Assembly (NCBI RefSeq): GCF_000002985.6
Contig: NC_003280.10
Coordinates: forward strand, 5,390,501 to 5,454,500
Reading direction: 5' to 3'
Length of the DNA stretch: 64,000 bases
Source: Caenorhabditis elegans
Taxonomy: Eukaryota; Nematoda; Chromadorea; Rhabditida; Rhabditidae
Each line of letters begins with the position of its first letter. Positions within the stretch are counted from its first letter, which is position 1. Both the position numbers and the translations under genes were made by a program. Below are positions 46,377 through 57,940 of the stretch, piece after piece. The notes under the pieces are model-generated. The model worked only from the letters and a program-made list of their open reading frames with translations. It did no database searches and was not told the DNA's origin.

Positions 46377-47375
46377 GATTGATAGTATAAAATTGAGAAG
46401 CTTAACCGGATAGTTCACACGCTCACTTTTCATTATATATGGGTCCCAACTTTCAAAAAAGGACCGCCCGTTTGTGTCCGAACAATGGGTTTTTGTGGGA
46501 AAACTAAACGAGAAGCTTCTCCGAGTCTGCGTCTCCACACAACTCGTGCTATTTTGTGATTGGTTCGTACATGAAACTGTTTCTTTTCGAGTGTCACTGA
46601 CCCCACTCAAGGTGACCTTACAACGTTTCAGAGGAAAATTGGAGAACGACTTTATCGGTGTGACAAAGGAAATGTGTTGGTATAGAAGAGGGAGAGAAGG
46701 AGGAAAAAATATATGAAAAAAAGGAAATGACAAAACTTACACTTCTTTTTGATGTTTCTGATAAAAGATTAGAAAACAGTAATCTGTGAATGAATTGTGT
46801 TCGCTGAATCGCCTTGAAAAATGCTTTACGGATTACAAAAATATATCTGCCTGCCTTCTGCCTACTTCCAAAGTATATCTCAAGGAATATATGCGCGAAG
46901 ACGTGCCTACCGAGCATTTAAGCCTTATTGAAGATTATACAGGATTTAAAAATTATTTACACACCCGCAAAAATTATTTTTACCGATTGCCAAACAATTG
47001 ATATTTGGGGAATCGAAAATTGCCAGTTGCCGAAAATTTTGGGTTGGGATTGAAATTCTCTAACCTTCGAACTTGAGTTTTCGCCGATTGGCAAATATCC
47101 CGGATCCAGCAACTTCAGCAGTTGTAGGACAATATCCTGCAACACGCGGCTCTACTGACGACGCATATCACTTCAAATTGACAATGTCTGCCTGTAATTT
47201 GAACTAAATAATCTCAGAAAACGTTTAAATAAAATAAAATAAATATTTTTAATTTCAAAAGTTCAATTCCCGTTGAAATCATTTTTGAAATTCGTGAACT
47301 GTACGTGGTCACATGTGTTTTTTTGCTTACTGATTTTATCTCAATAATCGAAAATCGAAAATTCAATACAAAAAA
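46377..47375. promoter_or_regulatory. Divergent promoter region
   Basis: About 1 kb between the cysteine-rich gene (minus) and the RRM gene (plus). No gene is supported; the minus-strand open frame reaching 46733 includes the real first exon and its upstream flank. Confidence 0.4.
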
Positions 47376-49551
47376 ATGTATTTCAAAAGAAATCGATCAA
47401 CAATGCGAACGCAGACATTTCCTCCGTCTTCTTCTTCTTCTCGAACTACTCATCCGGTAAGTCATTCTTTTTGAATTATGGATAATAATAATTGAAATTT
47501 AGAAGAAAAATCGGCACTCTTCAAACTCAAGCTCGATGGCTCTTGTGACTCCAGCCAAGTCTTCCACTGGTGCTGCACCAAAACAATCGTCACAATCCGG
47601 ATGGGACTACTGGACACGTGTCTACTCTGACGATGCACAAACAACTGGTACTCCACGAGACGTTCGGATTTCGGACATGCTGAGTTCCGAATCACTGATC
47701 CGTGCCAAACTGTTGTTCTTGAATGTGCCAAGCCTTCCATCGGCTCACAAGAATATTATTTTGAATCTGGTGAAAAGAGAGCTCAATCATGACATTTCGA
47801 TTCAAGACGTGGTTGTTGTCCCACCTGCAAAATGGTTTCTGAACTTTTATCGCCCGGAAGACGCGTTGAAAGTTATGAAACATTTAAATGGATACTCTTA
47901 TCGTGGACACATTCTTGCCGTCAGATTCTGTTATCCTGATGGAACGGTAAGGATGCAATCTTGAAGGCTTTTGGAGTGCACTAGTAAAACTCAATTTTAA
48001 AAGATAATACAAAAGCTACTTCGTTCTTTCGACTATCGTGTTCCCCCCACCTAACTCGCGTATAATGCCCTAGATGGCGCATAAGATCCATGGCGATTGA
48101 GTACCGAACGCTTTGTGCGCATCACAATAACGACTGCTCGCCATGCGAACATTATGCCTGATTGCGAGTTTCGGTGGGCACAATATTGTCAATTTTGTTG
48201 GCGATATGTGAATCGTGCGTTCATAATACCAATGCTACAAGTGTGATACGATATAATAATCTATCAAATTTCAGTACGGCGACGAGAGTGCTCTCACAGA
48301 GTTGGTACAGTGCACCAATAGTGCGAAGGGACGGATTCTCGAGAAGAAAGACATTGTCCAAGATGTAAATTCTAAATATTCCATCATCTCATACCTTCGT
48401 TATTTTCAGACATTTGCAGTGGAATGTTGGACTAAGACTGAATTCGATTCGCTGAAAGTTTTCGAGAAGGAGCTCACTAATCTCCTGAAAGCTCACGCTT
48501 ATCTACCGTACCACACCGTTCTTCAATCGATGCGCAATCTTTTCACATGTAAAGTTCAATCAGAGCTGTCATCGATGTTCATCAGTGATGCACTGGCACA
48601 ATGGCCAACTGGACTCATTCGTATTTTTAATAGGAACGTGAAAGTTGTTTCAAACACAATGTGTCTTTCGTCGAGTTCTTATTATACTCAGAGAATTCAT
48701 GATTCTGCATTGGAAGGTAAGAATAGTTGCTTGATAACAATGGAATAATCCGATTTTCAGGTGGTTGCTCGGTGCACAGAAACTCGTGGGAGCCAACTGT
48801 TCCGGATGATATTCGCAGTGAAGTTCAATTGATCCAATACACGAACTCATTTCTTGGACACTTTGGACCACAAAACATTGATGTACGTTTAATCGGCCAA
48901 TTCGCAATGTGCGCACAATTGACTCATCGCAACTGAGGATCGGTCATGATTGGCTCGCATCACAAAAAAAACCCGTTGCAATTTGCATATTGTAGCCAAT
49001 TTTGTTGACAATGTGTGCACCGTGCATCCACGATACCACGGTTACAAGGTTCCGAAATCGCAAATTAAAGCGAATAGGAAACCACAGTCATTAACTCACA
49101 GGATTGGAATAGTGGATGCACGATGCATCTCATTTTTGATGCGAATGCCCTGTCCTAGACCTCAATGTGTCCAATGTGCTCACGAAAATGCGCGAATGGC
49201 GAGCTAATTTCGAAGATAAATGATCTATTTTCAGGTTGATATTCCCATCCGTATCCTGGCTCAATCGTTGCGTGGAACTTGGCCAAAGACTGGACCAAAA
49301 CTTGCTGCTCTACTCACTGAAATCTCGTCTGGATTCGTTCTCATCAATCGTGTCCTCTACTTGTCTAGCAATCTGCATCACCATGAAAAAATCATTGACA
49401 ATTTGGCTGTAAGTGTATATTTGTTGAATATAAATCCCAATTTATATAATTTCAGTGTTTCCAAGACGACTGTACTGATGTCTATTTTCTTCCGTTGAGT
49501 TGTACTACTGAAGACCAAAAAGGGAAGACTGTCGATTACGAAGATATCTAA
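47376..49551 (+). CDS. dct-5: RRM-containing protein of unknown function
   Basis: Seven exons (47376-47456, 47503-47946, 48275-48364, 48410-48716, 48761-48882, 49235-49408, 49456-49551) sum to 1314 nt, 437 residues. A Ser-rich basic N-terminus is followed by a degenerate RRM (AKLLFLNVPSLPS; YRGHILAVRFCYPDG). The remaining 250 residues, including CWTKTEFDSLKVF and GPKLAALLTEISSGF, match no domain I recognise. Introns 3 and 5 carry related sequence. The gene symbol is a guess from memory of this clone and should be checked. Confidence 0.68.
48110..49054 (+). repeat. Duplicated block in introns 3 and 5 of the RRM gene
   Basis: Two separated copies, about 48110-48250 and 48950-49054, flank exons 3-5. 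Shared phrases in the same order are CGCATCACAA, CAATTTTGTTG, ATGTG, CGTGC and ATACCA, with roughly three quarters of bases matching by eye. Confidence 0.5.
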
Positions 49552-49900
49552 TTGACGTCATGCATCATTTCTCCGTTTCTTTTCTTCTCTCCAATAATTT
49601 TCTGGAATCCTGAACTCAAAACGTCTACTTTCAGAAGATAACTGCCGATTTCATTTTCCGGTGTTGCTGTTTCAAAAATTGCTATACAAGCATCACGACA
49701 CTGAATAAACCGTTCCCATTTACTTGCTCATTTGTGCTAAAATAAATTAAATGTTTATTCGAGTTGACAATATTTACAATTTGATTGCAATAATAGAAGC
49801 ATGAAATGCCAAATTCACACATAAAATCTAGTTGATCTTGCTCTTCGAAACCTTCCCATAATATGAGAACACAATGGACAAATGTGCACAAAATCACTGA

Positions 49901-50169
49901 ATGAGCTCAAAAAGCAAGGAAGTGGAGAGCATGGCCACAGAAAGAGAATTGCAAACAGAAAACACGAGAGAAAAGCAAAGAGACCCGTTTCGCGATGCAC
50001 ATCTGATTCCACGATGTTCTGAAATTTATTGGTTATTGGTAAAAGTTGGTCTCATAAATTTCTATTTCAGCGTCCAGTTTTGAAACTTGGCCTGCAAAAA
50101 AGTGACCAACAATTAAGGAGAAGAATGGAATTGCAAGGAAAAACTCGTTTACAGTTAGAAGAAAGTTAA
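49901..50169 (+). CDS. Doubtful small charged protein
   Basis: Two frame-compatible pieces (49901-50038, 50071-50169) would encode 78 residues, starting MSSKSKEVESMATERE and ending TRLQLEES. The intervening intron would be only 32 nt (GTAAAAG to TATTTCAG), below the usual worm minimum of about 40. I see no family match. It lies just 3' of the RRM gene and converges on the nmr-1 3' end. It may instead be an untranslated or non-genic segment. Confidence 0.3.
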
Positions 50170-50273
50170 TGTTACACTTTTAAGATTGGATCAAACTATG
50201 TATAGACGTTTCTTGTTTCAGTAAACTATTTGCAACAATTACTCACTTATTTTTAGGGGTTCAACTTTTTGTT

Positions 50274-53200
50274 TTAGATTTTCCAAAGAAAAAAACTCAC
50301 CCTACATCTTGAACAAAACAAAACCAAAGGTTTATCTTTAAAATCTAAATCAGGCCAAAAGCAATATGGATCGACTTTTGACGTTGGTAGGCCTCGAATT
50401 TGCCTTCGTTCTCGTAATTCTTGGAATGAACACCGCTCAAGACCTGAGAATCCTCTCCTAACAATCATTCGATCTAAATTATATTTCAATCGATAGGGAC
50501 GTCGCTTTTTTCCGAGTGTGAGGTCATGCCATTTTTGGAAATACCGGGTAACAATTCTTCGGCGACGCCTGAATTAAAAAAATTAAAATCAAAATGTTGT
50601 TCATTGAATAACCCTTTATCAGCTAGCCGTCTTCCATAAGAAACCTCGACGAAACTCAGAAATATCCCCAATGCAACTCCCGATGATACAAGTATGAATA
50701 TATCCTGAATAAAAATTGTGTTAGACAAGAAAACATTTTTTTATTTTCAATTGAAAGAATTGATTGAATTTGGCTTGTAAAACGTTCTAATTTCGATCAT
50801 TTTTTTCAGAAAATTTGCTCACAATTAGATTTTTTTTCGGAAAATTTTTTTAATTGCTGAATAGTTTTTGATCTTCTGAGTAAGTTTTGGCAAATACTCA
50901 TTGTCTCTAAAATCATTTTCTATCATGCACAGCAATCACGCACAACGGACCGAATAACTTCCTGAACTCGCTAAACTGTGTATCTTCAAACTGACTTACC
51001 TCAAGAAACACACGACTGCGAAACAATTGTTCAACTAACAAAATGATCAGAAATATTTTTTCTTTCTTTTGCATCAATTTTTATTGCAAAATAACAATTA
51101 TTTGTTGAGTTACACACCGTCAAACACAGTTTACCAAATCAAACGAATTTTTTGAGAACTGTTCTGTTCTACCAGTCATAACTCCACATTCATTAAATTT
51201 CAGAAGATAAATTTTGTTGAATAGTAAGTGAAAAATATTTCTCCACATTTTACCAGTTTTAAGTTTTTTGATATTTTCAAGTTCCGCCAAGTTATAGGCC
51301 GTTTTCTGAAAAATTCCAATTTCAGCCATAAAACTCTTCATATCCAACGTATCGACTTGAAATTTTGAAAAATGATCATTTTTTTGAGGTCTCTACAATG
51401 TCCTAAAAAATCTTTCAAAAAACACTGTCCATCTCCAAAATCGTCCTCCGCTCCAAAATGAGAAATGTGACTTGTGCTTTTCGAAAAATGAGCGAAAAAA
51501 TCAAATTGCGATTTTTGGGTCGAAAAATATATTTTTAGAAAGCTGAGAACACGCTATTTACGAATTCCATGTTCATTTTATGGGATTCCTTCTTCGAAAT
51601 GACCTAAAAATTAAACAAAAATAACATACTTTTAATTCTCACGTTTAATTTTTTTATTTTCATTATAACAATTGAAACACTGAGCAAATTACTAAATAAT
51701 TACACGTGAGAATTAAAATTATGTTCTTTTTGTTTAATTTTTAGGTCATTTCAAAGAAAGAATAACATAAAATGAACATGAAATTCGTAAATAGCGTGTT
51801 CTCAGCTTTCTAAAAATATTTTTTTTCGACCCAAAAATCGCAATTCATTTTTTCGCCCATTTTTCGAAAAGCAAGAGTCCCATTTCTTATTTTGGAGCGG
51901 AGGACGATTTTCGAGATGGACAGTGTTTTTTGAAAGATTTTTTAGGACATTGTAGAGACCTCAAAAAAATGATCATTTTTCAAAATTTCAAGTCGATACG
52001 TTGGATATGAAGAGTTTTATGGACGAAATTGGATTTTTTCAGAAAACGGCCTGTAACTTGGCTGAAAATGAAAATATCAAGAAACTTTGAATTGATAATA
52101 TGTAGCTAAATATTTATCACTTACTATTCTACAAAATTTTTCTTTTGAAATTCAACGGATGTTGGGTTATGACAGGTTCAACAAAGAAGCTCTCAAAAGT
52201 TTTGGTGGGTTTTGATGAAATGTCTTTGCCGCGGTTTAACTCAACAAATATTTGATATTTTACAATTAAAAGCAGTTCAAAAGAAAGAAAAAATATTTCT
52301 GATTATTTTGTTAGTTGAACAATTGTTTCCCAGACGTGTTTTTCTTGAGATAAGCCAGTTTGAAAATACGCGGTTTAGCTAGTTTGGAAGTTATTTCATC
52401 CGCTGTGCGTGATATACCTTGAGTATCACTTATGTTCCTATACTTTCATTTTATCCACGTTCTTCAGAAATATCTAATACCTTCATATTCACAAGCCCAA
52501 GTCTTGCTGGTGACTTATGAGCCTCAACTACACAATTTGGACCACCTCTATCAATCCATTTCTGATCCAATTTTTCCATAACTCCACCTGAAAATGAACA
52601 TGTTTCATTATTCGTGCTTGTAGTCTCTTAAAACTAACTTTCGGACATTCTTAAAATAGCAGAAGTGATGTGAGGTGTCCATGGGCTATTCTTTTGTAAT
52701 CCTATTCCATAGGCACTTCTTCCAAACAAACTGCCACGTGTTCTTAGCTCACAGTGTCGTGCTGCTTCAAATTCCAGTCGAGTTGAATCCCATATAAATG
52801 CATCCAATGAACCATTGAGAAGAGAGTGCACAGCCTGAATTAAATATTTTTTACAAGGTTATCAATCACTAGTGCTCACCTCTGAAGCTCGCCGCACGTT
52901 ATGAGGTTCCATTTTTCGAAACATGGATGATAATTCCACATGTCTTTTGAAGTATTGATAGACATTTGAGTTCAAAACCGTTCCAAATGAAAAGTTTGCA
53001 GATGGATTTCGGAGCTGAAAATGGACAAAACTTAAAAACACCGCTATCAATCTTACCCGTGGATCAGTGACTCCTGTTAAACCTTTTTCAGGTTGATCTA
53101 AAACCAGAAAAGCTGCGAGGTTTGCAGTGTATGATGCAACCATAATCATGCAAAATCCGCACCAAACTATCCCCAGAACACGAGCCGAGCAACTTCTTGG

Positions 53201-56104
53201 AGTCTCTGAAGTTTTCAATTGTTAAATTTTAGTTTTCTTTCCTTGGAAAACCCACTCACTTTCTGAAACTCCGCTGTTCAACAGAACTCCCCAAACAAAC
53301 CACATTGCTTCTCCAAAATTCACGTTTTCATCAGCATCCTTCCCAATCCAAAGCTCGAACTCTTTTTTCAGGTCCTGCTCCATTTCCTTATCAGCTTGAT
53401 AGAATCTTTCAAATGGTGATTTGAAATCCAAACAGTAGATGGCAAGGCCAACAAGTATCACAGAAATGAAGAGTGCAGTCCAGAGGGAGGATTGTAGAGG
53501 TTGAAGAAATGATTGCATTGGAGAGTCTCTGGGAATCTGGAAATAATTTTTTTCAAGTATTATCTTTTTTTGAACAACAGAAAAGGATTTGAAAAACTTT
53601 CCCGGTAACATCAAAACATAGTACTCACATTTTTCTCTAAAATCCTGATACCATGATAAAGCCAAGGTTCAGTAAAATCTACAATTCTCTCTCTTTCAGG
53701 ATTGATTGTAATTCCACCAATTGCCATGTCAGCCGTATCACCATCCAACTCGCCAATCACTCCACTTATAGTTATTCCGGTCTGAAATTAATTAGAGAAT
53801 CTATTTTGAATTTAAAAACAAATATTTAAATAAAAACTCACTGTCTCTGAGGCTTGTACAACTCCATAGGATTCATTGAGATGGAGGGAAAAAGTGAAAC
53901 TTGTATCGATTGAGTTATTTGCCTTGAAAAGCACAACATTAAATGCATATAATAAATTATAATCAGTACCTCAGGAAGTGACAAATTTGATAAAAGGTCA
54001 ATCGCTAATCCTGCACAGCAAAAATATTCAGTTGAATTTTCCAAAGTCAACGGGCAAGAGTACCAAGGTCCACTCTGAAAATAGCTGTAAACTTTCAAGT
54101 TTCAAGTAAAACTTCCTCACCACAACAATTTTATCGAATATCGACCATTCGACTACAGTATTTCCTAGCTCTGCACACTGAGACGGTGAGCCAATTGGAG
54201 TTGTATAAACGAATGGAGGATCAGCTACAGTAACCACGCGAAGATGTTTTGGAAGAGATATTTCTAGAGGTTTCGTACCACCAGCCCATTCAATCGAATC
54301 TTCATCAAGTCTAAGGATATCACCAACCTGGAAAACTACACATTCTATGGGGAATATCAATCAGGATGTTTATTGGAAATATAATTTTAAAAAACTTGAA
54401 AATTGTTACTACGAATTCTGTACATTTTTAATTTTTGGGGTTGAAGATGCAGTAAAAATTTTTGGTGTTGATTTTTCAGTTTCTATAAAATGGCGCTGAA
54501 GAATTGAAATGTAAAAGCTTGAATAGTATTATGCAACACCGATGCAGAGCTCAGAATTAATGAGCACTACTTTGAGAATAGGTGTACTGTATTTGGATTT
54601 CAAGATTTATACAACTAAACCAACCATATTTCCAACTTGTTTCCTCTCCATATGAAAATTAATAATATCATATTCGACTCCAATTCGTTCACATTTATCA
54701 TTAAAATGCACACGACTAGTTGATGTTCCACATATTTCATTTAATAGAGCAGGTGCTTGAAGGGAATTCCATTCAGCATCTACACTATCTCGATCACATT
54801 CTACTGGCGGGAAGATATCTATTTTCGATTCTCGAAATATAGTTTCCATGGCAGATTTCAGAATTGAAAATGAATCTCTTAAAACTGAAAATGCAGTTTG
54901 TCCGAGTCGACATCCAAGTGATCCATTTGGAACATTATGAGCTTCACCAGCACTTTCACTCACGATCCATACTTTTCCTTTTCCAGTAAGATCGCCAGCA
55001 TTTGCAAATATACGTACTGCATCGTCTTTTCTAAAATCTTATGTTATTGAAGTTTGTTCGAGGTCGCAAACTTTGCAAAAAGCACAATGATATTAGATGT
55101 AACTTCCTCGAAACTCTCAGCCAATGTGTCATTCAAGTTCTCGTTCAGCTCTACCTCAATGTAACGTTGAACCTGGAAAATGTTTTAGATCTCAAAACTT
55201 GTATTGTCTAAAAATCAACTCACAATTATTTTGAATTCAACTCGCCGTTTTTCAAACTCTTCCACAAATTGATCGGCATTTATATCTCTTTTCACACTTA
55301 ATACCACAACCTAAATATAAAACATTTCAATTCTATGTATCTTCATTCTAGATTTACCTGTCGATATTTCAAGCTTAATAGCATATGTAGAAATACAAAT
55401 GCTTCATCTGAAAGTGGAGCCGTTGGACGAACAAATGTGGGATAGATATTCTAAATTGAACTTTTAAAACAAAATTAGTCAATTTATTTAACGATCACCT
55501 TTTTACTAAACTCTGCATCTCTAACCATTACTCCAACAACTGGAAGTTTGTAAAATGAAAGTGTATATGCTGATGATGTAACCAAATCAATAAATCTTGA
55601 AGATGATGTCAGTAATGGAGAAAATATAACAGAAGCCAATGAGTGATTGAGCATCTGGCTGCACACAATATCCTGAGTCAATTCCAGACGATTATCTCCA
55701 CTGAATATAAGAAATGTCTTTCTCGGGGGAAAAGCTCAACAAATAATAATTTCGAAAACCTTTTTGCATCTACAAAAGCTGCGGAAATAGTGTCATTCCC
55801 CAAGTGATATGATGTGCTTCCAAAAACTTCCACGAATGCCGCCTGAAAGAAATTAAGAAGAAAAGTTGAAAATATGATATTTTGTGAATATGAATATGCT
55901 AATTTAAAAGTTTGGAGCTTCTTCTATAATGCCGAGTTTGTAAGTTTTTAAAGTAAAAATTTCAAAACTTACCGTAACGGAAACTTTCAATTCTTTGAAA
56001 GTTTCTTGATTCGGCTCAGAAACAATTAAAACTGATACTTTATAGTCTATTGTGTATCCCAATTGTAAAAATATCCAAATAAATATAACTGATATTCGGA
56101 ACAT
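50274..56104 (-). CDS. nmr-1: NMDA-type glutamate receptor subunit NR1 homologue
   Basis: Eighteen exons from 56104 to 50274 sum to about 2901 nt, 966 residues. A signal peptide ([16 protein letters not shown]) is followed by an amino-terminal domain. Ligand-binding S1 includes [15 protein letters not shown] and the P-T-R agonist-contact region. M1 is [18 protein letters not shown]. The pore loop is [12 protein letters not shown] with the NR1 asparagine at the Mg/Ca site. M3 carries [14 protein letters not shown]2 has DAFIWDS, and M4 is [19 protein letters not shown] basic cytoplasmic tail follows. It forms glycine/glutamate-gated cation channels used in worm memory and forward-movement circuits. 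The M4 and tail exons (50704-50613, 50568-50274) lie beyond a 1.8-kb intron. The final stop could differ if the GTGAGT at 50300 is a donor. Confidence 0.93.
50936..52413. repeat. Long inverted repeat inside nmr-1 intron 16
   Basis: The left arm, about 50936-51650, is the reverse complement of the right arm, about 51704-52413, with a spacer of roughly 55 nt. Shared landmarks are TCACGCACA at both outer ends, CAATTGTTCAACTAACAAAAT, GAAATATTTTTTCTTTCTTTT and CGTGAGAATTAAAA near the centre. The inner parts match almost base for base and the outer parts are more diverged. No transposase-like reading frame is seen. Confidence 0.85.
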
Positions 56105-57182
56105 ATCTGTAACAAAACTAAAGTTTGTCGTGTTCCAAACAGAAGCAAGATAATTGAAATTTTGGAACTTTAAACGGGTTTTTAAATGGAAAGTAAAACG
56201 AGGTAGTAGAAGGATGGAAATAAGAGAAAAGTGGCAGTGCTCTTCTCTTTTCAACAAAAAAACGTATTCTACTTTCACCTCTTCTCCTTCCGAATAAGAG
56301 AAAAGAAGACGAAGAAAGATGATTTGGTGGGCACATTTGAGCAAAAGGAAAACGGGCGAAATTGAGTAAAGGAAATGGGTTGAAAAATGGGTGGAGCAGT
56401 GAGAAAGAGCACTGGATACTAGTTGATTAAATTATTTCAAAATTCAAATTGTTCTTGAACGGTTATCAGCGGATATTACAAAATCCGTTCCAAAAAATTT
56501 TTAGAACTCTATCGAAGAAATTGAAATTTTAAACGTTTTTTTGGAAATTCTGAAAATATGTCAACTTTTTGTTGCTTCTGTAATAAAAAATTACCACTAA
56601 GACCTTCAAACCAAACTGTGTCACGAATATTTAGATCTTTCTACTTTCAGATCACGACGTTTGAACGATATGCTCAAAATACAAAACATTAAAATTCAAG
56701 TTTTGGGCATTTTTCTTTTTCAAACTTTTTCAAAAGATAAATTATTTTATTAGTTCAGAAGGGTATATACGAGAAGTATACCACTTGATTTTTTATTTCA
56801 AAAGCGACACTGGAGCTCCTACCCCGTTCTGACATATGTCTATTCAGAATTTCTTGGGTTCATCATAACATCATAAGCATTCATCTAAAAATACCTCCTC
56901 AAAATCCTATTATTTTTTCGATTTCCTTGTTTCCTATGAATCACATAAGTATTCCGTGTAATATCTCGTGCTGTGTGCGGGCGTCGCCGCAAGGAGGAGC
57001 TATGATCATCACAAAAGAGCACTTCAATTCGTACACAGAGGGGCGGAGTCAGACATTCTAAAGTGAGATAAAAGCATCTTCACAACCCATGGAATGTTCA
57101 TTTCTAGATATTTTTTCTTGATTTCTAGACTTTCTCAAGTTCATAATTTTATAATTTTCAGTCAAATCTTATACTTTCAGAA
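56105..57182. promoter_or_regulatory. Divergent promoter between nmr-1 and the calexcitin gene
   Basis: About 1.1 kb between two neuronal genes pointing apart. It contains GTGCGGGCGTCGCCGC near 56980 and GGGGCGGAG near 57040, unusually GC-rich for the window, and a TATA-like GATAAAAG at about 57068. Confidence 0.5.
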
Positions 57183-57940
57183 ATGGTTGTTGCAAAGCCT
57201 ACAGCAGCAGTTTCCATTGAAGATCTTATCAAGAAACATTCCGATGTTGATCCGTTCCTTGTCAAGAAGTGGGAACGCATTTTCTCACTATTTTTTGGTT
57301 AGTTTTCCCACTCTTTTTTACTTTCAATTATATGTTTCAGATAGAAATGCTTCTCATCAAGTCGATTGGGGAGATTTTTACTTGGTTGTCAAGGTGAGAA
57401 TTATTTTTAGAATTCTAAATTCTATTATTTTCTTTTAACCTTCCAGAAAGTCCGTGACATTTACGGAGCTGAATCAGTTCAAACTGGCTTTGCCAAGAAA
57501 TCTCTTGCTGCTCTCTGGGAAGGACTGTGCTCCATTGCTGATGCTGATAAGGATCAATTGATCTCGATTGATGAATGGATCGGACTTTTGAAGAAGACCG
57601 ATGCGAAGACTGAACCAAAATGGTTCAAGGACTATCAGAACTTTATGTTCAAACTTTTTGATGTTTCCTGTGATGGAGTCATGGATCTTGCCGAGTATAC
57701 CGATGGAATGAGTACATATGGATTTGATCAATCCGAGTGTGATGCAGCTTTCCATAAGTTTTCAGTGGTGGGATTTAAATATTTTTTTGATTAATTTAAA
57801 AGGAATTATTTCAGGACAAGAAAGGTCAATACGTTCCACAAATGAAGCCAGAGACCTGGAACACATACTTCCATCAGTTGTTCTACTCAACAAATAAATC
57901 TGACGTTGGAAATCATCTCTTCGGAATTATTGACTTTTAA
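57183..57940 (+). CDS. cex-1: Calexcitin-type EF-hand calcium-binding protein
   Basis: Four exons (57183-57297, 57341-57393, 57447-57767, 57815-57940) sum to 615 nt, 204 residues. EF-hand-like loops occur at DRNASHQVDWGDF, DADKDQLISIDEW (canonical) and DVSCDGVMDLAEY, with a degenerate fourth region near DKKGQYVPQMKPE. The order and spacing match calexcitin/sarcoplasmic calcium-binding proteins of invertebrates, neuronal Ca2+ sensors or buffers. The ATG is 2 nt after a TTTCAG acceptor. Name from memory. Confidence 0.88.

Noticed and set aside
51120-51347. Minus-strand 75-residue ORF in the nmr-1 intron
   Set aside because: It lies in one arm of the inverted repeat, is broken in the other arm, and has no family match.
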